Assembly: GCA_944472155.2 (NCBI GenBank)
Contig: OX235279.1
Span: forward strand, 137,240,920 to 137,304,919
Direction of reading: 5' to 3'
Source: Trichobilharzia szidati
Lineage: Eukaryota; Platyhelminthes; Trematoda; Strigeidida; Schistosomatidae
DNA length: 64,000 nt
A model generated the notes under the pieces. That model did not search any database and was not told the DNA's origin. It saw only the letters and a program-made list of their open reading frames with translations. The translations under genes were made by a program, and so were the position numbers. Positions within the stretch are counted from its first letter, which is position 1. The number at the start of each line of letters is the position of its first letter. Positions 47,420-59,300 of this stretch are shown in pieces.

Positions 47420-48280
47420 TGATCAAGAAAAAGTATGTTTAATGGATACGTGGGCGGCGGTCTCTAATAGAAATTATGTAGAAGTGTCAATCCATGTTCA
47501 TCGACAGTGCAAACGGTAGGTGGGCACGTGCTACGTATCACGGGTAGATTGAATTGTACGGTCGTTGTCGGCAGCTGCCAGGTGACGTTCCCCTCCATTG
47601 TTGTACCAGGATTACAGCGGAAGATACTTGGGGCGGATTTTCTGCGAGAGATTGGCGCGATAATCAACACGCAAGAGAAGGTTGTGGTCACGAAATACGG
47701 ATGTATCAGTATGTGTGAGATTAGCGAGACAGCAGCGGTTAAGCTGTGAAGGGTACACGAAATGACAGAGTTAATTATTAAATACGATCACCTGTTCACT
47801 GGAGACGGGGACTCATACGGTTATTGCGATAAAGTGAATCATTAAATCCCGTTAAGTGGTCTGAAAGTAACGTCATTTGGAAGGCAAAGTTGACCGACAA
47901 AAGCGGGAGATTTATAAGAATGATATTATTGAAGAAGCCGATAGCCTGTACAACTCTCAAGTTCTGTCAGTAATAAAAGCGAATGGGTTTAAATGCATTC
48001 CGTTTGGACCAGCAGGTGCACAGTTTACGTTCAGACGACTGATGACGCCATTACTTAAGAAGCTGAAAAATATGAAGTGTACGGTGACGATCTCGTCATA
48101 TATAGCCAAAATGAAAGCGATCATGTAAACTATGTGGAAACCATGCTGCGACGCATTGAAGGGTTTGGACTGAGTGTGAACGAAACCAAGTCTCAGATAG
48201 CCAAAAAGAATATTGCTCTTTTGGGACATAAGGTGGGAAATGGTGAGTTAAACCACTGCCAGAGAAAATCTTTACGATAA
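47420..48280 (+). pseudogene. Element G protease and reverse transcriptase remnants
   Basis: VCLMDTWAAVS near 47430 corresponds to the protease motif LVDTGAAVS with Gly changed to Trp. IVVPGLQRKILGADFLREIG follows. The RT is largely deleted: only FKCIPFGPAGAQFTFRRLM, VYGDDLVIYS (YGDD at 48080-48091) and NIALLGHKV remain, across frame changes. Confidence 0.82.
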
Positions 48281-48289
48281 AGTCGATCC

Positions 48290-48875
48290 CGGCCCAGAAT
48301 TCAAAGAGGTTATTGAGACAATCCTTGGGTATAGCGACGTTTTATTGTTGGTTCGTGAAAAACTTCAATGAGATAGCAGCCCCTCTGCACAGGCTACTAG
48401 GTAAGCCAAAGTTTTTTGGTAGTAGGAATGGCAGAAGACATTTAACAGAATTAAACAGCTACTCGACGACCAACAAATGACACTAAAGCTACCTGAACCT
48501 GGGAGACAGTTCACAGCGTGCACATATGCCAGTGCAGTCCTTAGATAGGGTGAGGGAATCGTTGAGTATGCCAGTCAGGTTTTGACACACACGTAGCAAA
48601 AGTATCCAACGATTTAGAAAGAATGTTTAGCAATGGTACGGGCAATCTACAAATGGAGACCTTATTTACTCGGCCGGCAGTTCCACATCGAAACTGATCA
48701 TAAGCCGTTGCAGTTTTTGAAGACAGAAAGAGACACACAGGGCAAATTGTCACGATGGATGTTGCGTCTTCAGGAGTACGATTTTACGATGTCAAACGTT
48801 CCTGGGAATGAAAATGTCTCGGCAGATTTGTTATCGAGGCCAGAAGACGAGGCCGAGTTGCCCGAGATCGCTTAA
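48290..48875 (+). pseudogene. Element G RNase H region
   Basis: After a connection region with stops (KNFNEIAAPLHRLLGKPK), the frame 48633-48875 encodes the second half of RNase H: WRPYLLGRQFHIETDHKPLQ, LSRWMLRLQEYDF and NVSADLLSRP, all usual for gypsy elements. The frame stops at 48875, before integrase. Confidence 0.85.
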
Positions 48876-48909
48876 GGAGTGCATGCAGCAGAACAAAACC
48901 CACTAAGAC

Positions 48910-49638
48910 TTGCACTTGGACGATACGCTGAATACAGTAATACAGGTGATCACTAACGGAATAGGAGTGGATCAAGCTAAAGCGAGTAAGGAGCTAACCA
49001 CACTACTCAGACAGAGGGATCGACTGAGAGTGAACGCCTACGGGACTCTGACTTGGCGAGAGGACGACGGAAGCTGGCTGGCCGTCATACCTCAATCGTT
49101 GCGCCACGAGATGATACAAGAATGTCACGAGATAGCACATACAGGGGTGGCCAGAACAACCTACCTATTCAGACAAAGTACGTACTGGCCAGATATGAGA
49201 GAAGACGTTGCAAGATATGGACTTGGATTTCCACGGTGCCAGATAATGAAAGGTGACCGGTGCATGCGACCACCACTACAGTCAGCTCCAGTTACGGCGA
49301 TAGGTGACTTGTGGTCCGTAGATGTAATGGATCCATCTCCTCAGATATCCAGTGGTTATCAGTACCTCTTAATGATGACGGAACCCTTGGCACGATGGGT
49401 AGACGCCGTAGTAATCCCAGACCAGTGCGCAAGGACCGTGACAGATGCAGTAGTTAGACACATTGTTGCAGACCACGGCGTACCAAAGACAATACTGACA
49501 GGCCAAGGCCCCTGTTTCGAGAGGATCAGAACGACACCATACCATCCACAAACGAATGGCTTGATGGAGAGAAACAACAGTACACTAAAGGAGTGGCTGC
49601 CTCGAATGGCGGTAACTGGGAAATGGAGCTTCCATTGA
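48910..49638 (+). pseudogene. Element G integrase, catalytic residues damaged
   Basis: Zinc-binding region: EMIQECHEIAHTGVARTTYL, then GLGFPRCQIMKGD, where the first cysteine of the CxxC pair appears replaced by Gly. Core: LWSVDVMDP keeps the first Asp; the usual TDQG reads TGQG, losing the second. A stretch after CFE is missing before IRTTPYHPQTNGLMERNN. It ends in a shift near 49600. Confidence 0.88.
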
Positions 49639-50198
49639 TTCTACTAACACATCATGCTATCACCCAGGAAACAACGAAGAAGTCACCTTTTCAACTGATG
49701 TATGGTAGGAAACCACGACTACCGATACACAACGAAACCTGGCCCCTTCACCAAAAGTGGAGTACGACGAAATTAAAAGCAGAACGGAAAGAAGCCGTCA
49801 AGAATGTAATGCAGAAGCAGCGGAAGGATGTCGCGAAGTCTCAGCTGAGAGAAAAGACTCAGTGCATTACCTTTGCAGTCGGCGACCAAGTGAAGTTTAG
49901 TGACAGAAGATATGCAGTTGAATGTGGGCCAGGTTCACGAAAACTCTTCCCAAGGTGGGAAGGACCATACACAGTCACAAAAAGACGAGGTCAAGTATAT
50001 ACCATCAGAAGAGGTTACAAACAAAAACGAGTTAACACCAGTCAGATCAAACGATGGATACAGTGGGACAAGCCAGTCGGTAACATTCATCAGCGGGAGG
50101 ATATTTCACTCAGAAGGTCGGGAGGCCTTCGCGCGAAACTATTTGAGGAGGGGGGTGAGTGTGGTGAGAGCTGTCTGCTAGCCAAAATTGGTAGATAG
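49593..50198 (+). pseudogene. Element G integrase C-terminus
   Basis: Continues in another frame: LPLILLTHHAITQETTKKSP, FQLMYGRKPRLPI, then the GPF/GPY-type module LFPRWEGPYTVTKRRGQVYT, ending within the 3' LTR at 50198. This module helps target-site contact in gypsy integrases. Confidence 0.85.
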
Positions 50199-50499
50199 TA
50201 ATTTACGTCAATGTTTGCGTCCCAAATATTAGTCATATGAAAAACAAGAACAAGGACCGACTCAACAACCAGTCACAGCAAACTTTGCGTAGGCGGATAC
50301 AATCAGTAGATAGACGATCTGACCTCCAAGAAACATCCACAAAGAGATGAAATATTAACTTTCAGCGAGAAACAACCAATCAGAAGACTGTGTTTGTCCA
50401 CTAACAACAATCTATAGTACAGTACATGGAATTCTATAAGTATCTCTTGATTTCCTTAATAAACTATCTGTTACCTGACTCTTGCTCTCTGTCGTTACG
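50160..50499 (+). repeat. 3' LTR of element G
   Basis: Begins TGTGGTGAGAGCTG right after a purine tract (GAGGAGGGGGGTGAG) and ends near CTCTCTGTCGTTAC. It matches the solo LTR at 54184-54487 in reverse orientation, for example GCTAGCCAAA.TTGGTAGA and GGCGGATACA. Confidence 0.88.
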
Positions 50500-52800
50500 T
50501 ATGTGCAGTTACTGACACAATATAAATGTACATGTTTCATTTCCAAACAAGAAACTTTTATAGAGTAATTTGCGGCTGAGTGCGGTGAGTTAATAATACA
50601 TTCATTACTGTATACATCTTGTATAAGTGAAACTCTTTTATTCGATTTTCGGCGAAGCTGCAACATCTCCCTGCGTGGTTCCTTAATACACTCTCATAGT
50701 GAACAATACTTAGTACGGGGAAACCAGCCAAAAGCATCTGTGACAGTCGAATTACTTTTTCAACTGAAAGCGGCAATACTGATATTATTAAGTGTGATTT
50801 ACCTGTAAACTGAGGGACTCTAGTGTAACATGGCACCACATCCCAGCAGGGTATTCTTTGTGTTGTAAAATTCCTGCAGGTGCAAGTAGAATTCATGGAC
50901 TGAGCATTTATTAAAAATGGAGGCGTCCCACTGAGTCACTTAAACGAAAGGCTGGCGAAATGCGATATCTTACACATGCACCTACAGATGCAGGCATGTG
51001 TTACTTCACGTGAACTCTAAACCACATTGAGCAAGCATTTCATTCAATCGACCCTCCGTTGTACGCTCAATTATTGTTCGTACATATGTAGTAACTTGAT
51101 GCATTTCCTAGTTTGCTTTTAATTACGGAATGTACATTATATTAAGGAACACAAATGGATTATATTAAAACCAGTGGTTTCTCTTCTCTAATCTTAACTG
51201 ATGCCACACTGATTGACATGATAAAAAGAATGGTGTCAGTGTCCAGGTCTAACTACACTGGACTTAACGCTGTCCCTAGAAGACCTTCGGCAACAATGTG
51301 CAATGACCAACGTGAAAAAACAGAACACGGATTGGTGACTTGAGAATCCTTTATTCTTGCACCAATATGGAACCAACAATAAGGTTATTATACACAAAGT
51401 CTAAGAATAAATGTCATCACAATTAATCGCAACAATACTTCTGAAAGTATTTCTCCATCTTCTAACGAACAGCGTACGATGGAACGATGACTCCAGTATC
51501 GGCGACTCCCGCCAAAATATGGAGTTAATTTTGAGTAAACTACCATGAATTGATCGTTCATTCTTCGACTACATTGAAAACCTTGTTCAAGTAAACAAAC
51601 ACATTGAACGTCCTTTCAGTGTCCAACAACACTAAAAATGTTGTTCTCGTAATGGAATTTATTTAGGCTCTCACCAGTTCGTTATTCACCTACGTGAATT
51701 CTCATTCTTACCGAATTTTTGAGTAAAGAACAATGAATTGATCGTTCATTCTTCAACTACATTGACAAATGGATCGTAACGTGGTGTGTTCTGTGGCTGC
51801 AAATCGTTGTTACCTAGTTTTGAATAATTATCATGCATCTAATCGTATTAACCTACGGATATAGTTCTTCCTTCATGGTACACTGCGATATCTGGAAGTC
51901 AGGAGCACACTGTCCTTGGCAGATACAGTTTTACTTTGTGACTAATTGGTGAGTGAGCTGGTGTTGTGGTAGTAGGTGAGACAACTTCAAACCTAAGTAT
52001 TTTCTAGATATGAACATATTTACTTACTTTACTTAGTAACTAAAAGCTAGAATTAAACGCCATGTTACTAAGTTACTCAAAAGACAGAATTATGAGTGAA
52101 ATAGTACTCGTATGCACTTATTATAACGTAAATGGATAATGACAATCATTTAGCCTACCAATATATAGTTTTCTTTCAGTCTTAATTCAAAGACAAATTT
52201 AGTTACTCACTAAATAAGTAGTTTCAGGAGACTGCTCTACTCCTGTCATCGAAATACTTTGCCCGATCGTGTTTTACTTCAAAATATGTGTATACTGGAC
52301 AGTTGATGTTGCTTATCCCATTATACTGTTATTCAGTTACACCGTCCCATCTATGTTCCTATCAATTAAAACATTCACTAAACTATCAACACGTTACCAT
52401 CACTTCTAAATAAATAACCTTAACTATTCTCATGTAAACTATGCTAATAACGTTATCACTTACGTGATGTTTCGACTTTCGAATAATCAGTTTTCCCTTA
52501 CATGAACACCTGTTTCAATTTCAACAGATAGTTCTAACCTTTGACTACTGAATTAGTACGTTTCGTTATATGCCATCCTTACAAAATATTGGTAATGATA
52601 TTAATTATTGCTAAGAAATTTATCACGGGAACAAGAATTACTGCAAATTGACGACAATATAACTCAGGCGGACGTCTCTTCTAGATGCACTACTCAATAC
52701 AGCCCATGATCCTAATCTCCGAAACTCTGCAGCTCACAACATTCGATAAAAAACAAGTGGAATGTCCATTTGAGGTATGAGGAATACATCTTTACTCCAT
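50500..52800. other. No supported gene; small internal duplication
   Basis: AT-rich. A block of about 48 bp (TTGAGTAAA..ACCATGAATTGATCGTTCATTC) at about 51530-51577 recurs at 51717-51765 in the same direction. No other feature is supported. Confidence 0.5.
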
Positions 52801-52820
52801 GTGTACATTATTATCATATT

Positions 52821-53300
52821 GATGATGCCTGTCAACTGGAGTCCTTCATGTGTACATAGCGAGGATATATTATTATAAGACGCATTTTATTGTTATATGA
52901 GGGAATGGACTTCAAGCTTTATTTATTTTCCCAAGTATCTGTAACCCATCTAACGCATACTTGGGTTTTTTGTTAATGCAAAGTCAATATCTCTATATTT
53001 CTTGATGTGTTCCATTGAATCGCTAGTTATCAGATTTTTCCCACAAACTAGAGATAAAATGACAGCAACCACGTAATTCAACCGTAAATCATGTAATTTA
53101 AATATGTCACTTAAATAATACTTATCCATGCCTATACAACTGGTGTGTCCTACATCTGCAGGAATAAATATGTAGCTTATTATATTATCATTACTAACTA
53201 TACTTATCATTCGTGTGTGTAATTTATCGAATTGATGATGCCTGTAAAGTGGCGTCCCTCATGCACAAAAATGAGAACATATTATTATTACATTTATTAG
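52821..53300 (+). repeat. LINE 3'-end module, second full copy
   Basis: Nearly collinear with 9404-9890: terminal boxes at 52821 and 53234, hairpin at 52930-52965, ATT-rich tail at 53279-53290. No ORF2 precedes it, so this is a strongly 5'-truncated insertion or a separate short element using the same 3' end. Confidence 0.8.
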
Positions 53301-54183
53301 TGATTCAACACAGAATACAAAATCAACGATACTGGGAACCACTTTCCTCACCAACGAATCCTACGAGGTAACCGCAATGCAGAGTAGCTAAAAAAAGAAA
53401 ACAAGGGTTCAAAGGATGTATACATGAATATAACCATTAATACAATCAATAACGAGTTATCACAGTAAGAATTAATGACGTTTATATTGGTCACTATTTT
53501 TAACACAAGTGGATATTTAGAGGAAGGAATGAGAAGACATAATTTGTCTGAATCGTTTAATGTAACTGCGCAACACAATGCGAACAATCTGATCACACAC
53601 GGAATTGCCATAGGAATATATATGAAATTAAAAAGAGTTAGGAGATGAGAAAATAAATTTAGGTCAAGTTAAGCAGACATGTAGAAAGTCACAGCAACGA
53701 TGAAGATCCCTAAACGAAACGAGAAAGGTAATAGTGCATCTACCCTGATTAGTATCAAAACAGAATTTACCAAGAAAGGTAAGTTTAGTGTGATAACGAA
53801 TTGTTTTTGAATGCATAAAGGTGGTTTAAACTTCCAAATCACACTTCTGTTTCCATTAACTTTAAGATACGCCCCAAACACGTTTTATAGATAGGTTTTA
53901 TGTCCTGTCTCAATAATATATTTCTCAATAGAGGAGCTAGGTCTCCTGTTATCACTATCAATGGCTCCTTAAGATTCTATTTGCTTCTGGAGGCATTTAA
54001 GAATGTGATCTGAAGCCCTTACTTGCAGATATCTATGAGTCCTCCTTATGTGGATATAGCAGCCACCTCTAAACTTTACATCCATACATTTAATGGGTGT
54101 TTGACACGACGTCTACACACACACCTCAGATATCCTCACGTAAGTGATCACGACGATGTTATACAAATCCAGTAGAGTACTAG
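53301..54183. other. No supported gene
   Basis: Overlapping short frames on the minus strand (53348-53611, 53669-53881) have no recognised motif. Confidence 0.45.
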
Positions 54184-54487
54184 TGTAACAACAGAAGACA
54201 AGGGCCAGGCAACAGATCGTTTATTAATGAAAATCAACACATATTTATAGATTTTAATGTACATTATTGTAGATTACTGTCAGTAGAAAATACAGTCTTT
54301 TGATTGGTTGTTTATCACAGAAAGTTAACCTCACATATCTTTGTGGCTGTGTCAGATCATCCATGTGCTAACTGTATCCGCCTAAGCAATGCCTTTGTTC
54401 TCATTTTGTCACCACAAATATTGGGGACATAAACACTGACGTCAATTACTGTCTACCAACTTTGGCTAGCAGCCAGCTCTCATCAAA
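54184..54487 (-). repeat. Solo LTR of the element G family
   Basis: Reads TGTAACAACAG...CTCTCATCAAA on the plus strand; its reverse complement matches the 3' LTR of G along its length. It is flanked by CTAG on both sides (54180-54183, 54488-54491), consistent with a 4-bp target duplication. No internal region is attached, so it arose by LTR recombination. Confidence 0.85.
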
Positions 54488-55589
54488 CTAGGATGTTGTA
54501 GTGAGCATTTGTCTCAGTTAAAAATTTAGTTTGTAACAGAATGTTGCAAGTGATCGTGAGACATATTGCAGTTTCTGCTCATTGCAGAACACTAATCATC
54601 GCTTGTATCTAAGAAGTCAACTGACGTTTAGCAATCGAAACGCCACACAAAAGTGCAGAAGCATGCACGAATTCGATATCGACCAAATTCTTCGGTTCCT
54701 ACAAGAGAAATAGATACTGCACAACAGCTGATCGGGAAACTTACGACCGAGTGCAGGCTGCAAAGAAATTTGCCGAAAGGCAATCGTCGAAATGTAAACG
54801 AGGCATATCCCATATGCCAAATAATCATTGCAGGGACCATATATTTTAACGTCCTGCCGCACAAGTAATACGTAAATGCCCAAGTTTTATACTTATGTAA
54901 ATGCTGTTGTTGCACTAGTGGTTCGCTATACTTCACCGGCTTAACTTAACGTAGTGTGCAAAATTACTCAGTCAGATGATACTCTACCTAACTTTTAGTT
55001 ACTGATAACTGAAAGCAAATCAAAAAGACGCACTCATCTAAAAGTAAGCATTGTTGGATAGTATGCCTGACCAGAATAAAAGGTAAAGGTTATTTAGGGA
55101 AAAGACTAAGGGACGTATTTGGCTAATAAGGCTGAGAAATGAACCTAGGGTTTGTGCGTGTTAACAACAAGAAGGGGGAGGGAAAACTGACTCCGTTGAC
55201 TTGCTGTTAAAATAAAACTTAAGGCAAAGAGCATCGGTAGGTTGGTTCCCTCTGGTCTAATAACTTTAATCCTTGGCATGTCTCGGTGCAGTGAAAGGTG
55301 GAGACTCACTAGAAACCTAAGTTTCCCTAAGATATGTCCTCCTCAGAGAATTATTTTTACCTCCATGAAAATTCTATTGGTATTCGTTGGTGATGCTCAC
55401 GTATTGTTTGTACTTATTCCTCAAAAATACCTGGTATACCTAAAAGGAGAATTTATGCATATCCATAAACCTAAGAATAAATCTTTATAAAATGATTTAA
55501 ATTAAAAGCCAAAATTCTTTACGGGAGAACAATTTAGGCGAAAAAATGATCACCGTATAATAAATTTCTCCTTATTACAGCATTATGAC
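54488..55589. other. No supported gene
   Basis: Short overlapping frames only. The words GCCCAAGTTTTATACTTATG at about 54879-54898 resemble an end of repeat R. Confidence 0.45.
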
Positions 55590-55740
55590 GAAAACGTTGA
55601 TTGATACAAGAATAAAACCAGGGCGCAGTGGTGGAATTTAGTTCTATCAAAGAGTAAATTTATCAGATAAAATCGTGCGATGATACAATCATATTTACTG
55701 ATGACGTTTTGGTCATAATTTATTGCTCACAATCATATCG
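55590..55740 (+). repeat. Dispersed repeat R, copy 3 (diverged)
   Basis: AAGAATAAAACCAGGGCGCAGTGGTGG, then ATATTTACTGATGACGTTTTGG and TATTGCTCACAATCATATC, in the same order as at 1105-1235. Confidence 0.65.
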
Positions 55741-56345
55741 GGGAAGAAGACAGAGGTGATGACAGTTACCAACCAATCAACAACAAGCGCCTTTCACTGC
55801 CAATAGAACAAACTTGAAAGAGGTCAGTTCCTTCACATATCCAGGAGGCAACAATTCAATTATAGCCACGCTACACAGATGAGGATTTGGAAACCAGGTC
55901 TGGAAAGGTAAAGGGGACATTCGCCGCTGTAAGAAATTTGGCGTCTTAAAAAACATTTCTAACAGGAAGTGGACTTTTATCAACAGCTGCCTTCAGTGGC
56001 TACAAATAGAAGATAAGATGATCAGAGAGAAATAGGAACACGAACCCTGGTGCTGAACCAACCAATAACCCATCGCTCAAGAAGCATGTTGAAGAAAGTG
56101 GAGATAGATTAGTCACGTGGGAAGACAGTTATGTGAAATTGCACCCGGGCCATAGTTCAAATGAAACCAGAATGTGAAACGACAAGTGAGGCGTCTCAAG
56201 GTGATGAGGGGGAAACCGTGCACATTGGAGTTGAGAGACGATGGGCAATCATAGGGCCAGCTAAAAAGGACCACGGAGAATAGAAAGATGTGGCTATGGG
56301 TTGTTAGAGCCCTGTGTTTTTCTCGGAAGCCAGAGGAACAACGAT
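55741..56345 (+). pseudogene. RTE-like LINE C-terminal remnant
   Basis: Broken frames give KELTSFTYPGG, then FINSCLQWLQ, RKW.WISHVGRQLCEIAPG and at the end RALCFSRKPEEQR. This matches the C-terminal layout of the RTE LINE at 61.6-62.0 kb (RTKWRWIGHSLRR and similar) on the opposite strand. Many stops. Confidence 0.7.
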
Positions 56346-59300
56346 AGTAATATCAAGGCAATTACATAGCTTTTCACCTTCGTTAATACAATACTATTAC
56401 TTTTTGTCACTTGGTTTAATTACTCGTAAAATTTCCTGTATTTCTGGCAATGGTATTGAGTCACTCATACTGCAAGCGTTAGCTGTCAATTCCTTGAACA
56501 AAGACTCAGTAATAATCCTTCCACACTACCCCCCTACTGTGACTGTGTGTTAGTGGGTGCATTGAAATTTCCCAGTTTTATCTGAATTATTCATCTTCGT
56601 GAGGCTTGTCACGCTATACCCTGCTAAATTCGTGTTACTATATTCTGCCCACCTCCTCTCAACCTGTCTGAACTACGAAGCTGATCTCATTATAATTGCA
56701 AGGTATTTTGTAAATTTCACCACTTCGCATAATGAAGCCTTGTGGACCCTTAAGCCTAGAGAGCTTGTCCCTAAGTAGGTTTACAGGTTTACCTGAAATA
56801 CAAATGACTGTATCTAACGTGAAGTGGTATAAATCTCAGACCAGGCCAAAATTCAATCCAGTAAATTCATAGTTTCAGTCATTTTCTACAGCATATAATT
56901 TTTGGCTTAAAATGAGTGAAATGAAGCTTTTTTTCAGGTGAAATTTCAATGAAAATTCCCCGCCTCACCACTCTAAGGTAACATAACAACTTGCGATTTA
57001 TCGGTGTTATTAGTGCACGCAAATTTGAAATTGTTTACTTTACTGTTTGTGTATGAAGTGTGATAGGCTTAAACTACCATTAGTTGTATTGCGAAGAATT
57101 CATGAAATCTTGCTTGTTTGGATATACTGCTTTTGTTGACTTGTTTGTTTATTTGCACCAATCACGATTCAAAATGGTTGACCGTACAAACAAGATGTCT
57201 TGCGAATGGCTCTCTCTAGGGGATGAGTGGGATAGTTGCATACTTTACACACAACTCAAATGTATTATGCAACGTTTCACTCTACTCCGGAGACTCTTCT
57301 TCAATATTTGGGTAGCAAAATTGTTAGCTTCAGACATATAAAATTGTTAATACGCAATCATCATAATTTCATTAATTTCGTCTTCAGCTGGTGCATTTAA
57401 ATACGATCCCACAGAAATTATGAGACGATATAAATGTTGGGTCAGGCAGTGTAGAAAGAGCTACTATCCTGGAACTTATATTTATAGCCATATGTGATAA
57501 CAACGGGTAGTCGCCTGTTGTAACTTCATGCGTTATTGTGTCGGGGTGTTGCTGGCAGTTTGAGTCCCATCCTTCAAGACCGACTGGCGTTACATAAAGA
57601 TAGGACTAATGACAACTAGGACGAGGAAATAGAGAGCGTGGTATGCTGGAGCGACTGAGGAAAGTCAAGTTTGTCAGGAGGTAGAGAGAAAATCACTGCA
57701 GGTGCTGATTTTTAGTTTTGAACCAAATTACAGTTCTGGTTCCCTAATAAATAAGTCCAATTTAAAGCCGTAGGCGTTCTTGTAACAGTGGAATAGGATC
57801 AGTGACTAAATATAGATGACATCATTGATGCTACGGTATTTAGCAACTAAGAATCTTTTGTTTTTTCACTGCCAGGCTTTTTATTCTTGTGTGTGCACAT
57901 GGGAGATGAGATTCGACAGCTGAGGACACAGCAGCTGAATAAATGACAGTGTTACCATAATGTCTTATAGTGGATTTGTGATCGTCATAGGTTTTCCAAT
58001 ACTCATTTTGCTTGGATTTATTTGTATGTTTCTCCATGTCTCTCGTGTGATTTGCAAGCGCGACGTGGCATTGCTCAGTGCGCATGACATTTTAGTTCCT
58101 AATGCATTGGTGACACCAGACAAATGATGCACTTACAATTCCAGTCAACTAGGTGGTCTGCAATTAGTGCCTTATTTCAGCATAGGCAGTATAGTTTGAA
58201 AGATTATACCTTGTGCATTGTTTCTTGGTAATTTATTGAGGAATATTCTTTACACATCACCCGATAGAGGTTTTTTGGATTAATTAATGTTTGGCGGTGA
58301 TAGTTCATTCTGCCTTACTGGGCAGATTCGAGGTGCTGATAGAAGTAGAGGACATGAAAAGGTAAACAGTTTTTGGCCATTGGTTTCATGGTTAAGTCTG
58401 TCAGTGTAAGCCATGTTGGGAGTCCCAAATTGTCTAACTGAGGCCCTTCTATCGTTGTTGATTCATGTTTACATTAGTCTAACCCTCACCTAAGTCACTC
58501 TATTTACCTCGAAATGCTGCATCTAAAAACGCAAAGTATTTATCCTGTTACCTAGTTTTGAATATGGTCAGCAGTAGTGATTATTGTGTTGAAAAATGAG
58601 GCAGTCATTCACCGAACACAGAAAAATGAAGTAGTTATTTTGCTTATTTAGTTAAAATAACTGGAATATTTTATGTGATACCAGAGGGTTCGAATTAATT
58701 CAATGAGTTCAGAAGATGAAACTGAGTGCCTGTTTTCTGAGAGCGGTAACATCAGCAATCATAAACTGGTTTAAATGGAAAGGACATTCAGGTATTTCGT
58801 AGAGTATTTTATGAAGTAGTTCCTTTTGCTTGACTGTTTCCATTTATCCCCTTTAGCATATTACCTACTGAATATGATGTATGAGAAAGCAGGTTTCTCG
58901 GGTGAAATACTGTGAACAATGTCAACTCATTGTTATCATTATTTTCGGAAAGATATTGAATCGCGCTGATCGATTGATTGAGCTCTCAATGTAGAACTTT
59001 GCCCAAAGTGCAATATTTCAATTTACCACACTCTGTATAGCACGTAGACGAGGAATTCAAAATAACTATGAAAAACGAAACTATACAGAGAAGTTGGAAG
59101 TACATTGAGAATGACATTTGAAGGGTAGAAATATTAAAATACCATCTGTGCCTGAAAACTGCTTAGGTTTAATGGATTTGTATCTCCCCTGCACTATTAT
59201 TCTGTATACTTCATAGTATATTCAGATTGGTCCAAGGAATTGCTTCAGAGGATGCAGTCATGTTGGGCGGTAATAAATGTCAGCATCAATACTCTTAGTG

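Larger units (their letters stand above)
47119..50499 (+). mobile_element. Element G: decayed Ty3/gypsy retrotransposon
   Basis: Contains in order a gag-end trace, protease, RT with internal loss, RNase H, integrase, a C-terminal region and a 3' LTR. No 5' LTR is found, so it is truncated on the left where it meets LINE E. Indels and stops occur throughout. Its RNase H and integrase are more GC-rich than the surroundings. Confidence 0.88.

Noticed and set aside
47464..47749. Opposing frames of 75 and 80 codons
   Set aside because: The plus frame is part of the element G protease region; the minus one is its shadow.
57840..58085. 81-codon minus-strand frame
   Set aside because: No recognised domain; likely chance or an old repeat.
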